A stretch of 43,271 bases of DNA from NCBI RefSeq assembly GCF_014164505.1, contig NZ_JACJFI010000006.1, forward strand, positions 1 through 43,271. Reading direction: 5' to 3'. How positions within the stretch are numbered: the stretch's first letter is position 1; each line of letters starts with the position of its first letter. Positions 34,631-42,347 of the stretch are shown one piece after another. The notes under the pieces are model-generated. The model saw only the letters and a program-made list of their open reading frames with translations. It searched no databases and was not told where the DNA came from. This DNA comes from Shewanella sp. SG41-4. GTDB lineage: Bacteria > Pseudomonadota > Gammaproteobacteria > Enterobacterales > Shewanellaceae. Made by a program: the position numbers and the translations under genes.

Positions 34631-34676
34631 TTGACTTAATAAGTCAATCTATTCAAAATGTGCTAGATTTTTGAAT
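34631..34676 (+). promoter_or_regulatory. argR promoter region with two dyads
   Basis: A 17-bp palindrome TTGACTTA-A-TAAGTCAA (34631-34647) contains a consensus-like -35 (TTGACT). A weak -10 (CAAAAT, 34654-34659) sits 17 bp away. A second dyad ATTCAAAA / TTTTGAAT (34651-34658 and 34669-34676) may be a degenerate second ARG box. Confidence 0.55.
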
Positions 34677-34701
34677 AACAACTATAAGATGAATAATCAC
34701 T

Positions 34702-35172
34702 ATGCCAGCGACAAGAAATCAGGATGAGCTCGTACGAACTTTTAAAGCAATTCTCAAAGAAGAGCGTTTTGGAAGCCAAAGCGAGATTGTTATTGCGCTT
34801 CAAGCCGAAGGATTCGGTAATATTAATCAATCTAAAGTATCACGCATGCTCAGTAAATTTGGTGCTGTACGCACTCGCAACGCTAAGCAAGAGATGGTGT
34901 ATTGCCTCCCAGCCGAGCTAGGCGTACCTACTGCGGGTAGCCCAGTTAAAAATTTAGTATTGGATGTTGATCATAACCAAGCCATGATCGTGGTAAGAAC
35001 TAGTCCTGGTGCAGCACAATTAATCGCCCGTTTGCTCGATTCAATAGGCAAACCAGAAGGGATATTAGGTACTATTGCCGGTGATGATACTATTTTCATC
35101 TGTCCAGCAAGTATAAAAACGATTGATGAGACGTTAGAAACCGTTAGATCATTATTCAATAATAGTGAATAA
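34702..35172 (+). CDS. argR: Arginine repressor
   Basis: ArgR is a hexameric, arginine-dependent repressor of arginine biosynthesis and a co-factor in Xer recombination at some plasmid sites. The 156-residue protein (E. coli 156) has the N-terminal winged helix with the DNA-contacting [13 protein letters not shown] and the C-terminal oligomerisation/arginine-binding domain with [15 protein letters not shown] and [10 protein letters not shown]. An ARG box lies upstream. It is convergent with the peroxidase gene, with only 8 bp between the two stop codons. Confidence 0.97.
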   Translation: MPATRNQDELVRTFKAILKEERFGSQSEIVIALQAEGFGNINQSKVSRMLSKFGAVRTRNAKQEMVYCLPAELGVPTAGSPVKNLVLDVDHNQAMIVVRTSPGAAQLIARLLDSIGKPEGILGTIAGDDTIFICPASIKTIDETLETVRSLFNNSE

Positions 35173-35180
35173 AAAACCAT

Positions 35181-36173
35181 TTAAATAAAAAAGCAGTGCA
35201 ATGGCATTGCTTGTTTATTGCCGAAAACAGGCGTATATGCATCATCAAATTGAGTTAAAAAATCCAATGATGGCACAAAGAAAGACGATCCCGTCAGCGC
35301 TTTAGTAAACTGCATTAAATGATCATGGTTACCGTGACCATCACCGTGCACCATGCTGCGAAGCATGGCTTCAAAATTATCTGGCGTACGACATACTGAA
35401 ATAAACATCAAACCTTGTTGTCTAATCGAACCGTATGGCATGCTTTGTCGTAAAATTTCTAATGAGTTCCCATGTGGATCTTTCAAGTTAACTCGTTTTG
35501 TGTGACTGGTTAATGGCTTCTCTTCTGACTCATACTCAATATCATCAACTTTGGTACGACCAAAAATATCTTCTTGTTTTTTAAGAGGTAAACGATTCCA
35601 CTTACTTAAATTATGCATGTATTTTTGAACATGAACATAACTACCCGAGAAAAATGCTTCATCTTCATCGCCGACAAGTGCAACCTGTTGGCGATGTCGG
35701 CCTTTAGGGTTTTCAGTACCATCTACAAAACCTGTTAAGTCACGACTGTCCATAAAGCGAAAACCGCGATCTTCATCGACTAACTCGACCAAGTCTTCAA
35801 ACATTTGGTTAATTTCATTAGCAACAAGATGCAAAATATCATAACGATCACAACGGATATGAATAAATAGGTCATATTCCATTGCCGGTGCGTCACGGTT
35901 GCCTTCATTCATGGCAGGAAAAGGCTTTAATAACGCAGGGCGAGCTTCTGGATAAAAAGTATCCCAAAAATTAGCCCCAATACCCACAAAGCCATTAAAA
36001 GCACTGTCGGCATATTGATCCGTTAGTTCATAAATATATTGCGCTACATTAGCAATAGATGGACGTAACTGATCTTCAACACCGTCATTGGCATTAAACA
36101 TCAGGTAAACACTGTGTAAATTTCCTTCTGCGCAAATCCCTAACTGTTCACGAGGCATAACTTGGTTACCCAT
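35181..36173 (-). CDS. Dye-decolorizing (DyP-type) heme peroxidase
   Basis: A 330-residue peroxidase similar, from memory, to TyrA of Shewanella oneidensis and E. coli YfeX. The DyP fingerprint GFVDGTENPKGR places the catalytic Asp at 151 when translation starts at the ATG at 36171-36173, the number I recall for TyrA; this favours that start over the GTG at 36188. Other conserved parts are RGFRFMDSRDLTG, the region of the proximal heme histidine, and RQSMPYGSIRQQGLMFIS with the distal arginine. There is no Tat or Sec signal, so it is cytoplasmic. The iron transporter genes lie upstream on the same strand. The physiological substrate is unknown. Confidence 0.92.
   Translation of the reverse strand: MGNQVMPREQLGICAEGNLHSVYLMFNANDGVEDQLRPSIANVAQYIYELTDQYADSAFNGFVGIGANFWDTFYPEARPALLKPFPAMNEGNRDAPAMEYDLFIHIRCDRYDILHLVANEINQMFEDLVELVDEDRGFRFMDSRDLTGFVDGTENPKGRHRQQVALVGDEDEAFFSGSYVHVQKYMHNLSKWNRLPLKKQEDIFGRTKVDDIEYESEEKPLTSHTKRVNLKDPHGNSLEILRQSMPYGSIRQQGLMFISVCRTPDNFEAMLRSMVHGDGHGNHDHLMQFTKALTGSSFFVPSLDFLTQFDDAYTPVFGNKQAMPLHCFFI
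35184..35211. terminator. Two-way terminator inside the peroxidase C-terminal codons
   Basis: AGCAGTGC / GCATTGCT (with a G-U pair) and loop AATG, at 35192-35211. On the minus strand it is followed by TTTTTTATTTAA, which encodes the last residues and stop of the peroxidase. On the plus strand it is followed by TGTTTATT, serving argR. Confidence 0.75.
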
Positions 36174-36240
36174 ATTAACTTCATCCACCTTAATACTAAA
36201 TGTCGGCCTAAACGGTGATAATTTAACGTTTTAATGTAAC

Positions 36241-36266
36241 TGATGAGCGATTAACACCGCTCATCA
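36241..36266. repeat. Inverted repeat upstream of the DyP gene
   Basis: TGATGAGCG / CGCTCATCA, 9 bp each with an 8-nt spacer, between the fbp operon end and the peroxidase gene. No T tract follows on either strand. Confidence 0.55.
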
Positions 36267-36378
36267 ATTAAGCTTATCATTAACTTAACTTAATCAAACG
36301 TAAATTACTTGAAGAGTACTCACATTTAGCCAGTTTGTAATCCCTATTGTACTCATATTCGTGCAGATAACAGCTTGA

Positions 36379-36618
36379 TCATTCATTACAATGGTTAACT
36401 AACTCAGCTAAGTTAAAAGAAGAAATAGTAAGCCCAAAAACAGATGTTGGGACTATTTCATCGAAAACTTGCCAATTATTATTACGAATAAGGACAAGCC
36501 TTTTATTACTAGCGGTGTATAACGCGTATTCATTGCAAATTAATGCAACGCCGTTAGTAAGGTTGTTAACAACACTGTTAGCAACACAAAGGGCTAATTG
36601 GTAAACACCTTTTTCCAC
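36379..36618 (-). CDS. Possible small hypothetical protein
   Basis: A 79-codon frame starting with GTG (36616-36618), 48 bp downstream of fbpC. The predicted protein is compositionally ordinary (VYQLALCVANSVVNNLTNGV..., RLVLIRNNNWQVFDEIV), without a membrane span or signal. No ribosome site is evident. I do not recognise it. It is kept at low confidence because the gap is otherwise empty and the amino-acid pattern looks coding. Confidence 0.38.
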   Translation of the reverse strand: MEKGVYQLALCVANSVVNNLTNGVALICNEYALYTASNKRLVLIRNNNWQVFDEIVPTSVFGLTISSFNLAELVNHCNE

Positions 36619-36666
36619 AGCTAAGGTTAACTATAATCTAAACTATTGATATTGCTGCATTGATAG

Positions 36667-37698
36667 CTATTTAAAAATTACCAGTGGATGTGCTGCAATA
36701 CTAATACCCACTCTTTGACCTGCCATTAACATTGTTGATTGACTACTAACATTCAAAATATCAGCGCCAATTTGGACTTGATAATGGCATACCGTACCAA
36801 GAAAATGCCTTTCTACAATGCACCCTCGGCCATTGATGCTAGGATGTAATTCAATTTGCTGTGGTCTCAATAGTAATAGTCCTTGGCTGCCGACAGGCAA
36901 AGACAATGCTTCTGTGCTGCTAAGATCGCCCAAGGAATAGTGCACTTGATGGCTGGAGCTAACCGTAACAGGTAAGTAATTACCCGCCCCTAAAAAATCG
37001 GCAACGTAGCGATCAGTTGGTGCACTGTACAAGGTTTCAGCTTTACCATGTTGAATAATGGCGCCATCTTTAAATAAAGCCAATTTATCTGCAAACACAA
37101 ATGCTTCATCTTTACTGTGGGTCACAAACACGGCACTGACATTACGTTGTTTCAATATGGCACGAATTTCCAACATCATATCGTGACGAACTTGCGCATC
37201 AATATTAGAAAAAGGTTCGACTAACAATAATAATTCTGTTTGATATGCTAATGCACGTGCAATCGAAACTCGTTGCTGTTGACCGCCAGATAATTCATGA
37301 GGGTAACGAGATGCTAATCCGGTTAATTTGACCAGCTCGAGCATTTCCTCTAATCGGGTTAACCGCGCAGCTCGATTAACCTCGTTAACCCCAAATAAAA
37401 TATTATCAGCCACAGTTAAGTGCGGAAATAAGGCATAGTCTTGAAAAATCATTCCAACGCCACGCTTCTCACTCGGAACAAACACGCCATCACCACTCAA
37501 CACTTGGCCATTGATGCTGATGCAACCTTGACTAATGGCTTGTAAGCCAGCAATAGCACGCAGTAGGGTTGTCTTACCACAACCACTGGGGCCTAATAAT
37601 GCGACAATTTCACCTTGCGCCAAGGTAAGATCTAAATGGCGTAACACCACTTGACCGTGATAATCGCTGCAAACATTTTCAATGGTTAAGGTTGACAT
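36667..37698 (-). CDS. fbpC: Ferric iron ABC transporter ATP-binding protein, with altered Walker B
   Basis: The ATPase subunit of a periplasmic-binding-protein-dependent Fe3+ importer. The 343-residue protein has Walker A GPSGCGKT (36-43), Q-loop Gln86, signature LSGGQQQRVSIARAL (136-150), H-loop His194 (FVTHSKDEAF) and a C-terminal regulatory domain. The Walker B motif, normally LLLLDEPFSN, reads LLLLVEPFSN: the Mg2+-coordinating Asp is Val160 (codon GTC), while the catalytic Glu161 is intact. AAGG lies 6 nt before the ATG, inside the end of fbpB, 2 bp away. It may also transport other trivalent metals. Confidence 0.92.
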   Translation of the reverse strand: MSTLTIENVCSDYHGQVVLRHLDLTLAQGEIVALLGPSGCGKTTLLRAIAGLQAISQGCISINGQVLSGDGVFVPSEKRGVGMIFQDYALFPHLTVADNILFGVNEVNRAARLTRLEEMLELVKLTGLASRYPHELSGGQQQRVSIARALAYQTELLLLVEPFSNIDAQVRHDMMLEIRAILKQRNVSAVFVTHSKDEAFVFADKLALFKDGAIIQHGKAETLYSAPTDRYVADFLGAGNYLPVTVSSSHQVHYSLGDLSSTEALSLPVGSQGLLLLRPQQIELHPSINGRGCIVERHFLGTVCHYQVQIGADILNVSSQSTMLMAGQRVGISIAAHPLVIFK

Positions 37699-37700
37699 AA

Positions 37701-39332
37701 TTAGCCTTGTTGCTCCAAAGAGCGATTAAGATAAATCAAGGGAACAAGCCCAACTAACACAATCACAATAGCGGCCAATGCGCCATGTTCGAGTTTTTCA
37801 TCTGAGACGAACTGGAAAACATAAGTCGCCAAGTTTTCAAATCCTATAGGACGCAATAATAACGCTGCGGGTAATTCTTTCATGCTTTCAATAAACACCA
37901 GTAAGGCACCGGCAAAAATCCCTTTGCGTAATAAAGGCAAATGTACTCGCCATAGTAGCTGAGTAGGCGTTCGTCCTAAGGTAATACACGCCATGTCTAA
38001 AGAAGGGGAAATACGCTTATAACTGTTTTCTAAACTGCCGATGGATATAGCAATAAAACGAACACAAAAAGCAAAAATCAGTGCAAACACGCTCCCAGTG
38101 AGTAATAAACCTGGGCCTTGGGCGCCAAACCAATCGTAAATATCGTTAATCGCAAAGTCGATAAACGTCAGAGGTACTAATACACCAATCGCCAACACCG
38201 TTCCTGGTAAAGCATAACCAGTACTGCTCAATCTCGCGGGAAGCTGATCACTTTGTCGCGGACTCACACGGCGTACAAACATTAATATCAATGATAGGAC
38301 TACACACACACCACTGACAATAGCGGCAATATATAAACTGTTTAGGCTATACTGCCAAAATCGAACATCCCAACTTTCATTGAAATAATCGATAGCATAT
38401 CCACACAACACAATGAAAGGTATTAAAAAGGCTGTAAATAACAAAACAGCGCAATAGCCTAATGCGACCCAAGCCATTTTTGGTGACAACACATATCTGT
38501 CAGCTTCATTAAGAGAAGATTGTTTTTGAAATAATTGTTGTTTCCGCCGGGCAAAACGCTCAACCCCAATCATAGAAAATACCACTAACAGCATAATGGC
38601 TGACAGCTTTGCTGCCGCGGTTAAACTGCCATAGCCGAGCCACGTGTCGTAAACAGCTGTGGTTAATGTCGGTACAGCAAAATAACTCACGGTGGCAAAG
38701 TCTGCTGCGGTTTCCATTGCCACAAGTGCAACCCCTACAGCCAAAGCGGGTCTTGCCATTGGCAGCGCAAGACGCCAAAAACTGCGCCACGGACTACATC
38801 CCATTACACGCGATGCGTATAACAAACTGGAAGACTGCTCCATAAACGCAGTACGCGCTAATAAATAAATATAAGGAAACAATACTAACGATAATATTAT
38901 CGCTGCTCCGCCCAGACTGCGTATTGCGGGGAAGTAATAATCGTGGGGAGATTGCCAGTCAAACCAGGCTCTTAATACACGTTGCACCGGACCAGCATAA
39001 TCAAGCATGTCGGTATAAACATAAGCCACAATGTAGGCTGGCATCGCTAACGGGAGAAGGAGTAACCATTGAAAGTAACGGCGAAAGGGAAAGTCACAAC
39101 GGGCAATTAACCAAGCAGCTGGAATCGCTAAAAGTAGAGTTCCGAGTCCAACCAACAACATGAGCAATAAGCTATTGCCTATGTATGTGGGTAACACTGT
39201 ATTGAATAAATGGCTAAATACAGCTTGATCTGGAAGCGTGGATTGCACAATTAAGGCAATCAGTGGCAAGATTAATATTGCCGTAATAAAATAACCAGCA
39301 AGCGACCAGCTTCTGGTTAAACCTAAAATCAT
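37701..39332 (-). CDS. fbpB: Ferric iron ABC transporter permease
   Basis: A 543-residue inner-membrane permease with about 12 spans, made of two homologous halves as in FbpB/HitB/SfuB. Each half carries an EAA-like loop that docks on the ATPase: ASRVMGCSPWRSFWRLALPM in the first half and ACITLGRTPTQLLWRVHLPL in the second. It is followed 2 bp later by fbpC and preceded 82 bp away by fbpA. The ribosome site is weak, which together with the stem-loop upstream suggests a lower yield than FbpA. Confidence 0.93.
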   Translation of the reverse strand: MILGLTRSWSLAGYFITAILILPLIALIVQSTLPDQAVFSHLFNTVLPTYIGNSLLLMLLVGLGTLLLAIPAAWLIARCDFPFRRYFQWLLLLPLAMPAYIVAYVYTDMLDYAGPVQRVLRAWFDWQSPHDYYFPAIRSLGGAAIILSLVLFPYIYLLARTAFMEQSSSLLYASRVMGCSPWRSFWRLALPMARPALAVGVALVAMETAADFATVSYFAVPTLTTAVYDTWLGYGSLTAAAKLSAIMLLVVFSMIGVERFARRKQQLFQKQSSLNEADRYVLSPKMAWVALGYCAVLLFTAFLIPFIVLCGYAIDYFNESWDVRFWQYSLNSLYIAAIVSGVCVVLSLILMFVRRVSPRQSDQLPARLSSTGYALPGTVLAIGVLVPLTFIDFAINDIYDWFGAQGPGLLLTGSVFALIFAFCVRFIAISIGSLENSYKRISPSLDMACITLGRTPTQLLWRVHLPLLRKGIFAGALLVFIESMKELPAALLLRPIGFENLATYVFQFVSDEKLEHGALAAIVIVLVGLVPLIYLNRSLEQQG

Positions 39333-39351
39333 AAAAAATACCGAGTTAACT

Positions 39352-39392
39352 CAGCGCGCTATCAATCTATCTATCATATCGATAGTGCGCTG
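39352..39392 (-). other. Stem-loop in the fbpA-fbpB spacer
   Basis: A 12-bp stem CAGCGCGCTATC / GATAGTGCGCTG (one G-U pair) with a 17-nt loop, between the binding-protein and permease genes. It is probably an mRNA-stabilising or attenuating element that keeps fbpA expression above fbpBC. Confidence 0.7.
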
Positions 39393-39414
39393 GTAATGTT
39401 TAAACAAACTTTAG

Positions 39415-40422
39415 TTAAAGATCAAATTTCACTTCATCAAGCAGTTTTACAGCAGTTTGATGATATTCAGCCAACTTATAGATAGGCAAACTATCGGCTT
39501 TAAAATCCCCCCATGACGCCACTAATTCAGATGGTGCCACATCAGCTTTTACCGGATATTCCATATTAACTTCTGCATACATTTTCTGCGCAACGTTTGA
39601 AGTAAGGAATTCCATGAGCTTAATCGCACTATCTTTATGCGGTGAATATTTGGCTAATGCCATACCTGATACGTTTACATGAGCACCACGGTTCTGTTGA
39701 TTAGGGAAGTTAATTTCAACCGCTTCAGCCCAGCTTTTCTGATTTTTATCCATCAGCATATTGCCGTAGTAGTAGCTGTTACCGATAGCAATGTCACACA
39801 TGCCCTCTTTAACGGCTAGCACTTGGTCACGGTCATTACCTTGAGGCTTACGAGCCAGATTAGCTTTTAGCCCTTCTAACCAGGTTTTGGTTTTCGCTTC
39901 GCCGTTATGAGCAATCATCGATGCCACTAATGCAACGTTATAAGGGTGTTTACCGCTGCGGGTACAAATTTTACCTTTATATTCTACTGAAGCTAAGTCT
40001 TCGTAGTCGATGTCAATTTTACCGCTCCGCTCTTTTGAAGAATACAGATTACGAACGCGCATCGTCAGCGCATACCAATTGCTTTGTTGTGATCTATATT
40101 GAGCGGGAATATTGTTGTTAATCACTGTGCTTTCGACGGGAGACACAAGATCTTTTTCCACTAATTCCATTAAACGAGAGAAGTCAGATGTTAACACCAC
40201 GTCAGCGGGAGATAGGCGACCTTCACGAACCATACGTTCTGCAATGCCATCTTTAGCAAAAACAACGTTGACGTCGATACCACTTTGTTCGGTAAACTTT
40301 TCTAGAATAGGTTCAATCAGGAAAGCTTGGCGATAAGAATAAACCGTTAATGCATCTGCGGCACTCACAGAAGAAGCAACACAAGCCAAGCCCAATAATG
40401 CGACACTTTTTAGCAATTTCAT
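39415..40422 (-). CDS. fbpA: Ferric iron-binding periplasmic protein
   Basis: The substrate-binding subunit of the Fe3+ importer. The 335-residue precursor has a Sec signal peptide (MKLLKSVALLGLACVASSVSA, about 21 residues). The mature protein begins ADALTVYSYRQAFLIEPIL, typical of FbpA/FutA proteins. The iron-binding tyrosines fall in GNSYYYGNM (Tyr217-219), with an earlier Tyr in VYSYR. GGGAG lies about 10 nt before the ATG. A Fur box stands 46-68 bp upstream, so the fbpABC operon is expected to be derepressed under iron limitation. Confidence 0.94.
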   Translation of the reverse strand: MKLLKSVALLGLACVASSVSAADALTVYSYRQAFLIEPILEKFTEQSGIDVNVVFAKDGIAERMVREGRLSPADVVLTSDFSRLMELVEKDLVSPVESTVINNNIPAQYRSQQSNWYALTMRVRNLYSSKERSGKIDIDYEDLASVEYKGKICTRSGKHPYNVALVASMIAHNGEAKTKTWLEGLKANLARKPQGNDRDQVLAVKEGMCDIAIGNSYYYGNMLMDKNQKSWAEAVEINFPNQQNRGAHVNVSGMALAKYSPHKDSAIKLMEFLTSNVAQKMYAEVNMEYPVKADVAPSELVASWGDFKADSLPIYKLAEYHQTAVKLLDEVKFDL

Positions 40423-40467
40423 TAATCAACGCTCCCTAACTGAATCAATATTCCGCCGCCATCGGCT

Positions 40468-40490
40468 CAATTGATAATGGTTATCAATTG
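40468..40490. promoter_or_regulatory. Fur box upstream of fbpA
   Basis: A perfect 10-bp dyad CAATTGATAA / TTATCAATTG around TGG. The central TGATAA...TTATCA matches the core of the Fur operator (GATAAT repeats). Confidence 0.82.
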
Positions 40491-40636
40491 CAATAGGGTA
40501 AATGATCATATCAAAAGGAGCAAGTGCTGTTTCACATTCTGCGGTTAAAACGCCAAGGCTAAAACATCAAATTGTCATGTAGTAGCCAATATGGCAAACT
40601 TAAGCAACTATGATGGAATTATGATTGACTAAAACA

Positions 40637-41386
40637 CTACCAGTATTTTTCGACCGTAATTTGCCCAGGCGCTCGTCGAAGATTTTTTACTAAGCCTTTT
40701 TCAACTAAAGCGGTTTGCGCATCATTTATCATTCCTGGGTTACCACAAATCATCACTTGAGAATGTTCCGCATTAATCCCTAAGCCTGCTTTCTGCTCAA
40801 TTAATCCGCTGCTAATGCCATCAGGAATACGACATGATAAGCCTTCGGGATAATCTTCACGGGTCACAATGGGAATAAACACAAACTGTTGAGGATATTG
40901 ACTAATAAACTGTTTAATCGTTTCTAAATAAGCTAAATCTTCACCAAGCCTTACACCATAAACTAGCACGACTTTTTCAAAGCGTTGCCAAGGCTCATCG
41001 GTTGCAAGCATAGAGATAAAAGGCCCCACTGCAGTGCCTGTTGATAACAACCATAGGTGTTTACCTTGCAACGCCCCTTTAGGCACTTCATCTAAGGTCA
41101 TAAAACCGGTCGCTTTGGGCGTAACTTGAATGGTATCACCTGGATTTAATGCTTTTAGATCTGGCGATAACTGACCATCCTCTACCGCAACAGCCAACAC
41201 CTCGACATAATCTGTACCAGGGGGATTTACAAGCGAATACGCACGCGCTACGCGTTTATCATCACGTATTTGGCTGAGCTTAATAAACTGGCCTGCGATA
41301 AAAGTTTCGACATCGGCTTTGATACGCAAAGAGAATAATTTATCATTCCAATCAATGCGTTTTAGCACGGTACCGGTAATCCACAT
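40637..41386 (-). CDS. fpr: Ferredoxin--NADP+ reductase
   Basis: Moves electrons between NADPH and flavodoxin or ferredoxin; in enterobacteria it is linked to oxidative stress and to recycling Fe-S and radical enzymes. The 249-residue flavoprotein (E. coli Fpr 248) has FAD-binding RAYSLVNPPG, the NADP-binding STGTAVGPFISML and CGNPGMIND near the end. It terminates VEKYW, the aromatic C terminus typical of the bacterial FNR class. AAAGGA lies 8 nt before the ATG. It is on the same strand as fbpABC but 214 bp upstream, with the Fur box between them. Confidence 0.93.
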   Translation of the reverse strand: MWITGTVLKRIDWNDKLFSLRIKADVETFIAGQFIKLSQIRDDKRVARAYSLVNPPGTDYVEVLAVAVEDGQLSPDLKALNPGDTIQVTPKATGFMTLDEVPKGALQGKHLWLLSTGTAVGPFISMLATDEPWQRFEKVVLVYGVRLGEDLAYLETIKQFISQYPQQFVFIPIVTREDYPEGLSCRIPDGISSGLIEQKAGLGINAEHSQVMICGNPGMINDAQTALVEKGLVKNLRRAPGQITVEKYW

Positions 41387-41423
41387 GGCTTTAATCCTTT
41401 TAGACTGGCGTATTTATTTACTA

Positions 41424-41450
41424 TAATACCAATCTATACGGATATTGGCT
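41424..41450. repeat. Possible dispersed repeat fragment
   Basis: ATACCAATCTATACGGATAT followed by TGG, with short terminal CCAAT/ATTGG complementarity. Similar TACCAAT-containing fragments recur between genes in Shewanella and Vibrio, as I recall. One copy only in this window. Confidence 0.3.
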
Positions 41451-41523
41451 TAATTAAAAGCCACTGTTTTTCTACACCAAATAATCTTATGCCATTAGCT
41501 TGCCTAATTGAACTGGGCTAAGT

Positions 41524-42141
41524 TTAGGCAGTTGATGAATCTTGCTTAGCTGAATTGGCATCTAGGCGGTCTCGTTGAAACTGAGCAAGTTTTTGCTGTA
41601 TGATCTCATAAGTTTGATCAACTCCTGCTGCAATATCGCCTTCTAATACTTTGAGCCCAGATAAAATATCGCTAGCCTCTTTAAAACCTTTATCTATCGC
41701 ATCACCAATTTTCACCATAAAACTGCTAACTTGCTCATCAAACCCCATGGATTTATTTTGTTGTTGATGTACGGAGAAAAAATTTGTCGCAAAGCTGACA
41801 ATACGATCGGCTGTCGCTTCAGGTGAATAATCCACTCCACTTTCAACGCTCTTTTGGACTGAGTTTTCTCCCAACGTAGGCGCAAGCTCTTCGTTAATGG
41901 CTTCAATCGCGGCGCGATAAAGTAATGCCATAGACTTATCACCAGCAGCAATACTAACCTCTTCTTGCGCCGCTAAAATCGAATTATTCATCATTTGTCG
42001 ACTTAGCTGATTGCTGGTTAATTTAGGCTCAACCGGCGTATTTTTTTCCGTTTGGTGGGTTGAAGACATTTGCGACGAATTCACTGTTTTATTGTCACGC
42101 AGTGGACTGGCATTATTGCTATTTGGTTGTTTAATTTCCAT
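41524..42141 (-). CDS. DUF5610-like protein
   Basis: A 205-residue soluble, mostly helical protein. The first 55 residues are polar and likely disordered (Asn, Ser, Thr, Gln rich). The domain that follows has SPEATADRIVSFATNFFSVH, KIGDAIDKGFKEASDILSGL and LEGDIAAGVDQTYEIIQQKL, the pattern I associate with DUF5610, seen in Pseudomonas and Shewanella. No catalytic motif, signal peptide or membrane span is visible. Function unknown. It is divergent from the flavoprotein gene that runs off the window. Confidence 0.75.
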   Translation of the reverse strand: MEIKQPNSNNASPLRDNKTVNSSQMSSTHQTEKNTPVEPKLTSNQLSRQMMNNSILAAQEEVSIAAGDKSMALLYRAAIEAINEELAPTLGENSVQKSVESGVDYSPEATADRIVSFATNFFSVHQQQNKSMGFDEQVSSFMVKIGDAIDKGFKEASDILSGLKVLEGDIAAGVDQTYEIIQQKLAQFQRDRLDANSAKQDSSTA

Positions 42142-42347
42142 GATATTGGCTCACATACAATGACCGATAGCTTAATTATCGACCAAAATATATATTTCTA
42201 AAGCCAAGAATTAAAACAATTGATGGAGATTTATTTATACTCAATATGTAGAAGAATAGCTTGTTGATTAATATCATTAATCTAACTTGTTCAAATGAAT
42301 ACCTGCTAACATGGTAATTAAATTAAAAGACAGATAAGGATAACAAC

